From positions 51,838,092-51,902,091 of the forward strand of contig JBCFYV010000001.1 of NCBI GenBank assembly GCA_039000515.1: a stretch of 64,000 nucleotides of DNA. Direction: 5' to 3'. The number at the start of each line of letters is the position of its first letter. The stretch's first letter is position 1. Position numbers and translations under genes: made by a program. Origin of the DNA: Timema cristinae (taxonomy: Eukaryota > Arthropoda > Insecta > Phasmatodea > Timematidae). The notes below the pieces were generated by a model. It saw nothing but the letters and a program-made list of their open reading frames with translations. It ran no database searches and was not told the DNA's origin. Shown here piece by piece: positions 38,776 to 50,900 of the stretch.

Positions 38776-38984
38776 GACCCTGATTGTTCACATATCATAG
38801 TGGCATAATAGCTTGATCTCATAATCATTAATCCCCAAAAGTGAACGTATCAGTCTTGACAAATAAACTAGTAGGCTAGTGGACATTGTACAATAGAGAG
38901 CCCTCATAGGTGATCTATTCGTGCTGATGATGCAGTCTTTAATTGATTCAACACAAACAAATCACTCGGCTGGTGTGATCAATG

Positions 38985-39135
38985 GCTGCTGAGCTCAGGA
39001 ATCGAACCTGGGACCTTTGGCGTGGTTTGCCAATGCTCTAACCACTGACCTATCCAGGAATCGTTCCGTGCCCAGGGTCATTCTCCATTCATATTTTATG
39101 GCAGAATCTGTGATGGACGTGTGGAAACTATCAGC
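38985..39135 (-). repeat. tRNA-like repeat family C, copy 4
   Basis: The minus strand reads cacacgtccatcacagattc, the taaaatatgaatggagaatg leader, taggtcagtggttagagcat and cccaggttcgattcc. It is the left half of an inverted pair with copy 5. Confidence 0.7.
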
Positions 39136-39339
39136 TACATATGTGTGATCAATTAATATCACGAGTTATCAGAAAACGTAGCCATATTCGACTCAGGAGG
39201 GCTTTACTCGTATGCTGCCAATGGTACAATTACAACTGTACGAATGCACACATCATGATGGATTTAATAATTAATAAATAAACTTTATATATATATATAT
39301 ATATCTGATAGCTCTTGTCTTAATTAATCTCTCACATGT

Positions 39340-39515
39340 AAGATTTACACACGTCCATCAAAGACTCTGCCTTAAAATATGAGTGAAGAATGACTCTGGG
39401 CAGACGATGAATCCTGGATAACTCAGTGGTTCGAGCATTGGTTTACTACGCCATTGGTCCCAGGTTCGATTCCTGTGTCCACGTGTTATTTTTCAATTTA
39501 AAGAATATGATATTT
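39340..39515 (+). repeat. tRNA-like repeat family C, copy 5
   Basis: Leader cacacgtccatcaaagactc, head taactcagtggttcgagcat with cccaggttcgattcc, tail gtgtccacgtgttatttttc and aaagaatatgat. Inverted pair with copy 4. The spacer includes an AT microsatellite. Confidence 0.72.
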
Positions 39516-39656
39516 AGAAGCTGCTATAACCGTATTCATCAAATATAATAGCTTAGATATTTAATCCATCAAAATACATAAAAAGGTCAAGTCCATACAC
39601 CACAGTTTGACCAAACGAGGCTATACTTGTTATTCCACCGATAGAAACGTGTGACT

Positions 39657-39890
39657 TCTTTTTACACCGCATATTACTACCCCTCCAGGTTATCCGCTTA
39701 TGTATTAATTACGCTAATGGTTTTAGGGATATTTAGAAGAAGTGTGCCTACATTTGCGGGGAAGTGATAGTGTAAAAATATTAATAAAACTAATAATATT
39801 AATAATAACTAAATTCGACCCTCCTCGTCATAGGCAGTATAGTATCCTCGAGTTGCTATAGACCATGTGGCCGCCGAAGTGGGTTCGTAT
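39657..39890 (-). repeat. Decayed SINE family A copy
   Basis: Plus-strand words catattactacccctccagg, ttagaagaagtgtgcctaca and gcggccgccgaagtggg-like end place it as a minus-strand family A copy with an internal AT-rich insertion. Confidence 0.5.
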
Positions 39891-40071
39891 TAATTTTGAC
39901 AGAATTTTGTTTATATTTTGTAAAAAAGTTCTTACTATGAACATTTGACCAAATGTTTCGGTTACAAAGTATTATATTTTTCACAAGCTCTCTGAACATG
40001 TAAAAGTTCCTTGCCCTTGAATCCACATATTGAGATTCACATTACTGTTGGGACAATCTATCAGTCAATCC

Positions 40072-40359
40072 TCACGTTAAGGTTTCCATCGTGAAGTGGA
40101 CCAGTCTGGCTGGATAGCACCTTATGCTCCCTAGACTGATAACGATGGTCGCTGATAGGTGGTTGTTGCCCTCAATGTCCCTCTCGTGAGCTGCTTCCAA
40201 TGGCGGACTAAGAGAACTTGATGTAGGTCCAGCACAGCAGCTCGTATCGTTCATCTCGTGGTCGTAAATAATAACTGACAGACTAATCTTCACAGACATC
40301 GGGGCTGACCTACAAGTACGCCTCCTACGATATCCCCCTTCAAAAATAAAATAGCTCAC
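40072..40359 (-). other. Exon-like open frame, unknown
   Basis: The minus strand gives 95 open codons in a GC-richer patch, with a basic start GGYRRRRTCR and a Ser/Pro segment SSSLSPPLEAAHERDIEGNN. An acceptor-like ttatttttgaag precedes it. No motif is recognised and it may be non-coding. Confidence 0.18.
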
Positions 40360-40451
40360 GAAGGAACTTGTGAGATTTTAGATATGGATGTACGATTCTC
40401 ACGTGCGATGTACCCTTCATTTACTTTGTAAGGAAGTAACCTTGCATTATT

Positions 40452-41866
40452 CCATTATGGTATAACTCAGGGATGACAAATATATGGCACGCGTGCCACT
40501 GGGGGCACGTGAACACGATTTGGGTGGAGCACTGACACGGAAAAAAAAACATTAAATAAAACTTTTCCCAAAGAGATTTAATCTTTTGATTTCAATAATA
40601 TTTCGACAGCTATGTCATTCAATGTTATGCCACAAAATGGTTTGTTAAGTTTGGGTTTGAAACTAGCTTGACTCGTACTTAAGTGCATCTTAAGTGCTGT
40701 TTAAGACAAGTTATGAAACGAACATAAGAACTTTTAGAGCTAACAAAATACAACATAGCGTATTTAAAATTAATAAGAAAAAGATTAGTTATGTTTTTGA
40801 ATCCATCATATAAATATAAATTTATTGTCTTTTTTTCTCTCTTACTTTAAGTTACTGTATTAACATTTTCTAAGACGCTCCTTTTGACAATTATTTAATA
40901 AATTATCCTTCTTTAAAATTTAGGCATTATAAAATATTTACAATTAATTCGGTTCATTAATTAATTAATTATAACACTTCAAAATATTCTACAATCTTTG
41001 CGTTTAAAATATTCATTCAAAACGTAAATAATAGGGTTCACATTAGACTTGCTCAAAATTCAGCTAGTCCTTAAATGTCACATTGTCTGAAAGGGTTTCT
41101 CAGCCCCTGGTATAGCTTATAATACAGAGTCATAGTGTAATCAGTCAAGGTAAGAATGCTACCTTTCAGGGTAAATAAAATGTACTTATGTTTTAGTTTC
41201 CATTTGAAAGTGTATCATATTTTAGTCATGTACACTCATTGCGAGTATTTGTTCATATTCTCAAGTCATTTCTTGTAAATGAGAAGTCATTTTAGATATT
41301 TAAAAAAACTTAGGTAATTAAAGTTCCTTGCCCTGATCGTACAATTATTTTAACACCACGTCTTACTACCCGTTCGGATTATACGCCCCTATACTAAACC
41401 CACTAATGTGTTAGTGATTAGTAAAGTTGAATTTAGAGGAAGTGTACCAACGTTTGCGTGTTGGAAGAGTGGAAAACCATTTAGGCCTAAGGAAAAAAAA
41501 CACCCTCAATACACCCAACTGGGATCGAGCCCAGATCTCCCCGTTCTTCGGCAGTCGAGTACATTGCGATAGTAACGTCTCGCCATCAAAACGGGTAGCA
41601 AATTTGTTGATAATAATAAACATGAGAAACAAATTAACTCAGATGTTGACGTGATCTTGTGGAATTTTTATAAGCCTTTATTTCTCTCTTGTCACAGCTT
41701 TGTTTAAATTTCCCCCGCAGATTTATCTTTTAATGTTTGGTTAAGACCGACAAGATAGCGAGCGGTTTTTTTTAACATTATTTTTTACAAAAGGGTACGT
41801 TGTCTAGGTCATAGCCCAGAAAGGGGTACGTGACTGGTGAAAGTTTGTGAAACACTGCCTTTGACT
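40452..41866. mobile_element. Cluster of hAT-like ends
   Basis: cagggatgacaaatatatgg (40471), the complement of caggggctgagaaaccc (41092-41108) and the complement of aggcagtgtttcacaaactt (41843-41862) are each of hAT terminal type. Their pairing is not clear, so the outer limits are only those of the cluster. Confidence 0.35.
41350..41600 (-). repeat. SINE family A copy
   Basis: Tail complement accacgtcttactacccg, body words gaatttagaggaagtgtacc and gagtggaaaaccatttagg, then gatcgagcccagatctcccc in the box B region. The head is diverged. Confidence 0.7.
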
Positions 41867-41984
41867 GTACAACCATCGTTGCGTATAACACGCTATAAGG
41901 CTATAACATAACAATTGCGAGTGTTTACAATCTTAAGATTGGTATCAAATGTAATAATTACAATTTTCAATCGTGTAAATTGTA

Positions 41985-42043
41985 CTGAGGTACATCTGCG
42001 TATAGCCTGAACAGGTAGTAAGACGCGGTGCTAAAAAAAAATA
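41985..42043 (+). repeat. SINE tail fragment
   Basis: gcgtatagcctgaacaggta then gtaagacgcggtgct and an A run, the shared 3' end of families A and B. Confidence 0.6.
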
Positions 42044-42754
42044 CTGCACTAACTAGGTCAGGCAAAAATTACTTGAGGGAATTATTAAGAAAATGAACCA
42101 TTTTTTTTCTAGCGACTGGTTGGAAAAGCACATTGTTAGAAAACTACTCTCAATGTACCCGATCTAGAACGCTTCCCTCTCTGAACATATTCTGTAGTGA
42201 AATCAACTCATCCGACTCAGGTTGACTTGTCATGTTTCAAACATCTGGTGGTCCTTAACTATTGATTTAGGTTATCTACGTTTCAATCCGGTTTTATGTG
42301 ATCCTAATTGGAAGGTTCGTCACACAATGCAGGAAATCACATCCAGTTAAACACACATCATGTGGAACCTGATAGTCGAAATCGACAATAATTTTGAACC
42401 ACTTTTCAAATTGTGAGAGTATGATAAGTCTTTTACTTCTCTAGTTCTTTAAGACACTAGTCTTCAAGAATTTCTATTTATAAAAAGTTTTCTATTTCAT
42501 ACGAAAGAAAGTAATGTAATTATCATTTGTTCCATGTGTCCTTTTTAATATTTTAACTTATATATATATATATAATGAGAACTATGTTTGTGTTTAGGGA
42601 AGTCCACATAAATTTGTAGCTCACATGTTTGCTAAAACGACATTTTTTCTCTAAAAATACGAAATGCACAGAGAAATACCATTTCTTCTGCTTCAGGGCG
42701 TATTTACTCTATGGTATTATGAACGCAAAAGTTAATTGCTAAACTTTGAAGAAT

Positions 42755-43088
42755 ATGCCACCTATCACTATATTGAGCTAGTTCTAACCAGTCCACCTCA
42801 TTACACCCTATCTCTTTCAGGTCAATTCTAATGCTATCCTCTCATCTTCGTCTTGGTCCTTCCAATAGTCTCTTACCATTGGGTTTGCCAGTCAGTACAC
42901 TGACCAAGGTTCTAGATTCTCCCATTCGCACTGCATGTCCCACCCACCGTAATTTACGAGACTTTATTATCTTAGCAATGTCTTGTGATTGGTCTAGGGT
43001 ATGTAACTCAGCATTATGCAACCTCCTCCACTCCCCAGTAACCTCATCAAAATCAGAGCTAATCTTAATTCTATTTTTGACATCATAT
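42755..43088 (-). pseudogene. Non-LTR retrotransposon ORF C-terminal relic
   Basis: The minus strand encodes VKNRIKISSDFDEVTGEWRR, LHNAELHTLDQSQDIAKIIK, SRKLRWVGHAVRMGESRT and KPNGKRLLEGPRRR. After one stop it continues EDSIRIDLKEIGCNEVDWLE and LAQYSDRWH. This is the usual tail of the reverse-transcriptase ORF of non-LTR elements common in arthropod genomes. The catalytic domain is absent. Confidence 0.82.
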
Positions 43089-43160
43089 TTGTGCGAAGCT
43101 GGATTTTCAGCGGTCGCTGAGATAAAACGCAAGTATCGTTCGAAAATAAACATGGAACAG
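43080..43160 (+). pseudogene. hAT transposase C-terminal fragment
   Basis: The plus strand encodes SYLCEAGFSAVAEIKRKYRS followed by KINMEQ. This matches the dimerisation-domain end of hAT transposases of the ZBED/SCAND3 type, where a CE.GFS motif is followed by K.KYRS.L. Only about 26 codons survive. Confidence 0.75.
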
Positions 43161-43169
43161 TAAATAAGG

Positions 43170-44812
43170 GTGGCTGCGTCCAGTGTGTGGGCTAGCGTGT
43201 TCATTGTGTGGGCTAGCGTGTTCATTGTGTGGTGGTGTCATTGGTGGGCTAGCGTGTTCATTGTGTGGGCTAGCGTGTTCATTGTGTGGGCCAGAGTGTT
43301 CATTGTGTGGGCCAGCGTGTTCATTGTGTGGGCAGCGTGTTCATTGTGTGGGCTAGCATGTTCATTGTGTGGGCTAGCGTGTTCATTGTGTGGGCTAGCA
43401 TGTTCATTGTGTGGGCTAGCATGTTCATTGTGTGGGCTAGCGTGTTCATTGTGTGGGCTAGCGTGTCTGAGGCTAGCATTCATTGTGTGGGCTAGCGTGT
43501 CCAGTGAGGGGCTAGCATGTTCATTGTGTGGGCCAGCGTGTTCATTGTGGCTAGCTGTTCTTGTGGGCTAGCATGTTCATTGTGTGGGCTAGCGTGTTCA
43601 TTGTGTGGGCTAGCATGTTCATTGTGTGGGCTAGCGTGTTCATTGTGTGGGCTAGCATGTTCATTGTGTGGGCTAGCGTGTTCATTGTGTGGGCTAGCAT
43701 GTTCATTGTGTGGGCTAGCATGTTCATTGTGTGGGCTAGGTGTTCATTGTGTGGGCTAGCATGTTCATTGTGTGGGCCAGCGTGTCCAGTGAGGGGCTAG
43801 CGTGTTCATTGTGTGGGCTAGCGTGTTCATTGTGTGTGATGTCGTTGGGCTGGTTCATTGTGTGGGCCAGCGTGTCCAGTGAGGGGGCTAGCGTGTTCAT
43901 TGTGTGGGCCAGCGTGTTCATTGTGTGGGCTAGCGTGTTCATTGTGTGGGCTAGCGTGTTCATTGTGTGGGCTAGCGTGTCATTGTGTGGGCTAGCGTGT
44001 TCATTGTGTGGGCTAGCGTGTTCATTGTGTGGGCTAGCGTGTTCATTGTGTGGGCTAGCGTGTTCATTGTGTGGGCTAAGCAGTGTTCATTGTGTGGGCT
44101 AGCGTGTTCATTGTGTGGGCTAGCTGTTCATTGTGTGGGCTAGCGTGTTCATTGTGTGGGCTAGCGTGTTCATTGTGTGGGCTAGCGTGTTCATTGTGTG
44201 GGCTAGCGTGTTCATTGTGTGGGCTAGCGTGTTCATTGTGTGGGCCAGCGTGTTCATTGTGTGGGCTAGCGTGTTCATTGTGTGGGCTAGCGTGTTCATT
44301 GTGTGGGCTAGCGTGTTCATTGTGTGGGCTAGCGTGTTCATTGTGTGGGCTAGCGTGTTCATTGTGTGGGCTAGCGTGTTCATTGTGTGGGCTAGCATGT
44401 TCATTGTGTGGGCCAGCGTGTCAGTGAGGGGCTAGCGTGTTCATTGTGTGGGCCAGCGGTTCATTGTGTGGGCCAGCGTGTTCATTGTGTGGGCTAGCGT
44501 GTTCATTGTGTGGGCCAGCGTGTCCAGTAGGGGGCCAGCGTGTCCAGTGAGGGGGCTAGCGTGTTCATTGTGTGGGCTAGCATTTTCATTGTGTGGGCTA
44601 GCGTGTTCATTGTGTGGGCCAGCGTGTTCATTGTGTGGGCCAGCGTGTTCATTGTGTGTGGCCAGCGTGTTCATTGTGTGGGCTAGCGTGTTCATTGTGT
44701 GGGCTAGCATGTTCATTGTGTGGGCCAGCGTGTCAGTGGGGGCCAGCGAGTTCATTGTGTGGGCTAGCGTGTTCATTGTGTGGGCCAGCGTGTCCAGCGA
44801 GTGGGTTGGCGT
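43170..44812. repeat. Minisatellite, 21-bp unit
   Basis: About 75 units of gtgtgggctagcgtgttcat t, with cag/tag and gcg/gca variants and occasional gtccagtgaggggcc units. The 21-bp unit keeps all frames periodic, so several frames on both strands stay open (for example VFIVWAS, CSLCGLA, MNTLAHT, HNEHASP). None is a credible protein. Confidence 0.93.
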
Positions 44813-44815
44813 ACC

Positions 44816-45885
44816 TAGGAGAGGATCAGTGAAACCAGCGTTTGCGTATCACGGGTCAGCACAGTGTGTCGTGCGTGGGGGCAAGTGACAACTAATGTAG
44901 ACTACGCGTGTGACGTAGACATTGACTATTAACTTGTGAATGGCTTTGACAGTGAGCATTATATGTGAATACTTTTAATATTTGATTAATTATTAGGTGC
45001 TCTTTAGTTATTAATTTGTTTATAAGTTTAGTTTTATTCTAATTTATAAGTATGTGTTTAGCTACTTAATTACTTAAATATTACTCTTATTATTTAATTC
45101 AGTGAATTGTTTTGTTATAGTTAATTCAATTGTATCTTATCAGTGTATGTGTTGTTTAATTTGCAATAATCCAAATCTTGAATATTCCGTGTGCGTTTTC
45201 ATTCTCTTTTAATCAGCAAAGTACACCAATATCCTAAAAAGAACTTGTGGTTCACGGACAGTCCAGTCGCCTGCAAGCCCCCCACCCCCTTTAACCCTTC
45301 TCCCCCACCTCTCTCGTTACAATATTTATTTGCTATCGTCTCAAAATAATTTTTTGTAACTTAACAGATTTTTCCATTAGAAAGTGAGTAAATAAACAAC
45401 GAAAACATTCCATTCAAATACGTGAGTAAATAAATTAATAATGACATTATTAAATTCAAAAAACCTGTGACTTTTGTAATCCTCAAACTCATATGAAAAC
45501 TTAATATTGGAACACCCGTTTCTTATCTTGTGCCAAAGCAGTTTATTGTATTGTAATGTGACGAAAGAACAAATAGTTGATTTTGTGACCTTGGCGCTCA
45601 TAAGTGCCAACATGTTTTGATGCAGTCACAATGACTTAACATTATGAAATAACTGTATATGATGTGAAGACCTTCCTCAGTCCACATCTAAGTGTGGACA
45701 GCAGCCTAAAGGAAACATTAAATAAACAACTGAAATTACATGTATTAAATAAACTTATTTTTTAATATTTAATTTTGTTTAAAAAAAATAAGTTATTTTT
45801 ATTGAAAGGAGTATTACGCTTGTCAAATGAATGAAAAGCCCACAATTTAGTTAGTGTGTTCTTTGCTTAGGGGGCTCACAGTCAG
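44816..45885. other. AT-rich intergenic DNA
   Basis: No gene or recognised repeat. Confidence 0.45.
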
Positions 45886-45889
45886 ATCT

Positions 45890-46660
45890 TATAAATGGTG
45901 GCCATAAAGTGTGGAAATATGGGCAAACTCCACTCCGAGGGCTGATAACCAGTCCTTATACGGGGTGGCCATAAAGTGTGGAAATATGGGCAAACTCCAC
46001 TCCGAGGGCTCATAACCAGTCCTTATACGGGGTGGACATAACGTGTGGAAATATGGGCAAACTCCACTCCGAGGGCTCATAACCAGTTCTTATACAGGGT
46101 GGACATAACGTGTGGAAATATGGGCAAACTCCACTCCGAGGGCTCATAACCAGTTCTTATACAGGGTGGACATAACGTGTGGAAATATGGGCAAACTCCA
46201 CTCCGAGGGCTCATAACCAGTCCTTATACGGGGTGGACATAACGTGTAGAAATATGGGCAAACTCCACTCCGAGGGCTCATAACCAGTCCTTATACGGGG
46301 TGGACATAACGTGTGGAAATATGGGCAAACTCCACTCCGAGGGCTCATAACCAGTCCTTATACGGGGTGGACATAACGTGTGGAAATATGGGCAAACTCC
46401 ACTCCGAGGGCTCATAACCAGTCTTATACGGGTGGACATAACGTGTGGAAATATGGCAAACTCCACTCCCAGGGCTCATAACCAGTTCTTATACGGGTGG
46501 ACATAACGTGTGGAAATATGGGCAAACTCCACTCCGAGGGCTCATAACCAGTTCTTATACGGGTGGACATAACGTGTGGAAATATGGCAAACTCACTCCG
46601 AGGGCTCATAACCAGTTCTTATACAGGTGGACATAAAGTGTGGACATATGGTAAACTTCA
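45890..46660. repeat. Minisatellite built on a transposon terminus, 67-bp unit
   Basis: About 11-12 units of tacggggtggacataacgtg, tggaaatatgggcaaactcc, actccgagggctcataacca and gtcctta. The word atacagggtggccataaagt-like start is of transposon-terminus type. The complement recurs once, unamplified, at about 46826-46856 (gtccatactttatgaccatc ctgtat). Confidence 0.88.
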
Positions 46661-46857
46661 CTCCACGCCCATAACCATAATAATTTACTCACATGTTTCA
46701 TTTCAACCACTTCTTTGGTTGAACTTTTGAATATTTAAAAAATAACTCATAGCATTGTTGTTTTAGCTTTTCTTGTGTTTTTATGAGTAGGCTATAATAA
46801 ACACTTATATTTATGTATTTGTGTGTTTGTCTATGTGTCCATACTTTATGACCATCC

Positions 46858-47042
46858 TGTATTCCTTCACCTCTGACAAGACATCTTGTGAATGTGGGGA
46901 ATGCCAGGCCTCCACCGTGGTTCGGATTCCACGTTAAACTGTAGGTCCTTCATTTCATCTCACAATCACCCTACCATTACACATTAGCGTAAGTGCGTAT
47001 AACCCGAATGGGTAGTAAGACGCGGTGCTAATAATAATAATA
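46858..47042 (+). repeat. SINE family B, 5'-truncated
   Basis: Begins inside the body at ttccttcacctctgacaaga, then aatgccaggcctccaccgtg, tail gaatgggtagtaagacgcgg and a TAA microsatellite. The tRNA-like head is absent. Confidence 0.82.
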
Positions 47043-47891
47043 ACCACCTGTATTTGGAAATGGTCGATACTATGGTGTGTTTTTAACTCTTATATACCAG
47101 ATTCTGACAGTAAATATATCTTGCGTAACCCCTCCTAGGACTAACACATTGAATTGAAAATGTATGGACGAATTTAATGTACGTGTTCAAATTGGTAGTA
47201 ATTTCAAATTTCTGATTGGGATTAGCCTATAGATAAATTAACTATCATTCTTAAAAGCGGTGAAAGAACCACAAATTATTGCAATGATAAGTAATATTGA
47301 AGTAGGGCAAAAGTTTTTTTTTACATTCAATAAGTATACACAAAGTTAAATATTTATATAAGTATCATGACCAAAAATCTTTTAACGAAACTTTGAGATG
47401 AGATTAACATGAAATGAAGTATTTTATGTGGTGAGAGATGTTTATTCTAATACTGTTGGCAACACTGTAAGCCCCTAACAAATACTACACACATATGAAT
47501 GTTACCTCTCAAACTGGTCCTTCATATATTTACAAATTGGGTTTAGTTGTACGTTCCATTGTAAACGCAGCGAGGATTTAATATATAGGGTCAGGAAGTG
47601 GCAGATCAAATGCAAACTTGCGCAAGTCTAGTACTTACAGCGATCATAGGTTATTCTAGCGTCGTGAAAACTTGTTGGCAGGTTTGTACTGGCTGTCTGT
47701 CAAGGTGTCTGTGTGTATGAAAATAGAGCGCGCAATCGCCCGGTCGGTGTCTTCCAGTGTCTTGTTTTATTTTGCGCAAGAGGGTTATCATGTTCGACAA
47801 GTGTCTTCCGCGACAGTTCCTGTGAAGGTCTGGGACAGTTCAGTTAAGAGGCTAATTCTGGTCAATTTAATAATAATAACGTAGTGTAACC
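47043..47891 (+). promoter_or_regulatory. Upstream region and probable 5' UTR of alkaline phosphatase
   Basis: A TATA-like taatatataggg lies at about 47579-47590, roughly 300 nt before the start codon. Sequence from about 47690 to 47890 is richer in G and C than the flank and holds gcgcgcaatcgcccggtcgg. The start codon context is taaccATGG. Placement of the transcription start is an inference. The first 500 bp of the stretch is anonymous AT-rich DNA. Confidence 0.3.
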
Positions 47892-47976
47892 ATGGTTCAA
47901 GGTCACATCGTGCTAGCTTACGCTTCGCTGCTCATCTGTCGAATTGTTACAGCAGCCGTCTCCAGAACAAATGAAG
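47892..47976 (+). CDS. Alkaline phosphatase exon 1 (signal peptide)
   Basis: The start ATG is in taaccATGG and the exon ends at GAAG|gtgagc, phase 1. It encodes [20 protein letters not shown] then AAVSRTNE, a hydrophobic core and small residues suited to signal-peptidase cleavage near Ala 22. No in-frame ATG with better context was seen upstream. Confidence 0.85.
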
Positions 47977-50900
47977 GTGAGCACTGATTTAGCGCACAAA
48001 ATTCAAACTGTTATTTGGTCATTTATATGTCCATACTTACTATTTAGTTATTGATTTCAAATTCTCAAACAAAACTACTTTTTAAATCTAAATAGTGTTG
48101 CTCTGTCCATTAAACGTGGTGGTGTGACACCTACCATACATAGACTATTTATCAGCATTCCACACTCTGAACTCCTGATAAATCTTATCGCAATGCAGGG
48201 TTGTATTCTAATTACATTCTGACTTAAAACACCTAGGAGCAGAGTGCATACGTTAAGTAAGATTATACTTTGAAAGTGATATTACGGGAAAGTAACTACC
48301 GGAAAAGTATCTTAGGAAGAAGGAGAATTCAAATAATATAAGACTTGAAGGAAAGAAGAACATTCTGGGAGCTGAAGAAGGAGGCATTGGCGATCTAAGT
48401 TCACTGACAAAAGGCATGGACCTGTCACAAGACAGAACACCTAATAGTAAAAATAATAATACTTTGACTTGTAACGATAGGAACGGGGGTAAATGCGTCA
48501 ATCTCATCTCGTTTGTCAGTGACGGCAAGATCAAGATTCGAATCCTGGCTAGGTATTTTTTTAAATCTTTAGTACCGCTTCTTATCACCTATTCGGGCTA
48601 TACGCTTATGTAATAATTACGCTAGTGTTTTTAGGGATTAGGAAGATTAGATTTAGAGGAGGATTGAAACCAGAATTTGCGTCTAGGGAGAGTGGAAAAC
48701 CATTATGGAAAAACCCACCCTCAGTACACCCGACTGAGATTCGAACCTCGATATCCCTGTCATCGAACGTCTAGTTTATTGCGAGAGTAGCGTCTTAGAC
48801 CACGCGGCCACCGAAGCGGGTAAGATCCTACTATATAGTAACATTCTGACAGGCAAAAAGGCCTTGCAGAAATACCTTCCTATTATAAACAAGGTACAAA
48901 CATAATATTATAATCTATGCGATTATATATATATATATATATATATATGTGTTAGTTTTAAGTTTATTATTGCTATTATTTAATATAATATTATTAAATA
49001 TTATACATAATATTATAATATATTAATGTAATATTATAATATATAATGTAATATATATATTATATATAATATCTATAATATATTTTAAAATATGTGTTAT
49101 GGATTCTACATAACAATCCCTTTTAGCCTTACAAAAACCATATTGTAGCGGCATCAACTTCACGGACCTTTTTATGACAAATTAGGGTAAACAATTTTCT
49201 CAAATTATTGAATGCGCGAATTTAGCTAGGATAGAAAGTATGGACAGAAATGGAGCGTATAATAATTCAAATCAAAATCACCATGATTCATTGGAATCTA
49301 CGTAAATTATAGTAACGAATAATTCAACACGTTCTTGAAATCAATAACATTGAGATAAATCAAGACAATTCTTCATAAAATTATCAATTTAAGTTGTTCA
49401 TCAATTATAAATATACTTTAGAGTTTTAAAACAAATTATAGGTATCTCAAAATTATATACGTTTTATACAACAAAATATTAAGGAAAGTAATATTATTTT
49501 GTTCCTCTCTCAGGTCCTGATTCTTGGAACAAAGGCTAGACAAGAGCTGGAGGTGTAATGGAACACAGGAGTGTAATACTGCTTTGTTCCTCTCTCAGGT
49601 CCTGACTCTTGGAACGAAGGCTAGACAAGAGCTGGAGGTGTAATGGAACACAGGAGTGTAATACTGCTTTGTTCCTCTCCCAGGTCCTGACCCTTGGAAC
49701 AAAGGCTAGACAAGAGCTGGAGGTGTAATGGAACACCGTAGTGTAATACTGCTTTGTTCCTCTCTCAGGTCCTGACCCTTGGAACAAAGGCTAGACAAGA
49801 GCTGGAGGTGTAATGGAACACAGGAGTGTAATACTGCTTTGTTCCTCTCTCAGGTCCCGACCCTTGAAACAAGGGTTAGACAAGAGCTGGAGGTGTAATG
49901 GAACACAGGAGTGTAATACTGCTTTGTTCCTCTCTCAGGTCCTGACTCTTGAAACACTCTGGCTAGACAAGAGCTGGAGGTGTAATGGAACACCGTAGTG
50001 TAATATTGCTTTGTTCCTCTCTCAGGTCCTGACCCTTGGAACAAAGGCTAGACAAGAGCTGGAGGTGTAATGGAACACAAAAGTGTAATACTGCTTTGTT
50101 CCTCTCTCAAGTCCCGACCCTTGAAAAAGGGTTAGACAAGAGCTGGAGGTGTAATGGAACACAGGAGTGTAATATTGCTTTGTTCCTCTCTCAGGTCCTG
50201 ACCCTTGGAACAAAGGCTAGACAAGAGCTGGAGGTGTAATGGAACACAGGAGTGTAATATTGCTTTGTTCCTCTCTCAGGTCCTGACTCTTGGAACACTC
50301 TGGCTAGACAAGAGCTGGAGGTGTAATGGAACACCGGAGTGTAATATTGCTTTGTTCCTCTCTCAGGTCCTGACCCTTGGAACAAGGGTTAGACAAGAGC
50401 TGGAGGTGTAATGGAACACAGGAGTGTAATATTGCTTTGTTCCTCTCTGTCTCTGACCCTTGGAACAAAGGCTAGACAAGAGATCGAGGTGTAGTGGAAC
50501 ACAGGAGTGTAATATTGCTTTGTTCCTCTCTGTCTCTGACCCTTGGAACAGAGGCTAGACAAGAGCTGGAGGTGTAATGGAACACAGGAGTGTAATATTG
50601 CTTTGTTCCTCTCTGTCTCTGACCCTTGGAACAAAGGCTAGACAAGAGCTGGAGGAGTAATGGAACACAGGAGTGTAATATTGCTTTGTTCCTCTCTGTC
50701 TCTGACCCTTGGAACAAAGGCTAGACAAGAGCTCGAGGTGTAGTGGAACACAGGAGTGTAATATTGCTTTGTTCCTCTCTGTCTCTGACCCTTGGAACAG
50801 AGGCTAGACAAGAGCTGGAGGTGTAATGGAACACAGGAGTGTAATATTGCTTTGTTCCACTCTGTCTCTGACCCTTGGAACAAAGGCTAGACAAGAGCTG

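Noticed and set aside
43170..44888. Several long frames on both strands (VFIVWAS, CSLCGLA, MNTLAHT types)
   Set aside because: They are the frames of a 21-bp minisatellite. Simultaneous openness on both strands shows a repeat effect, not coding.
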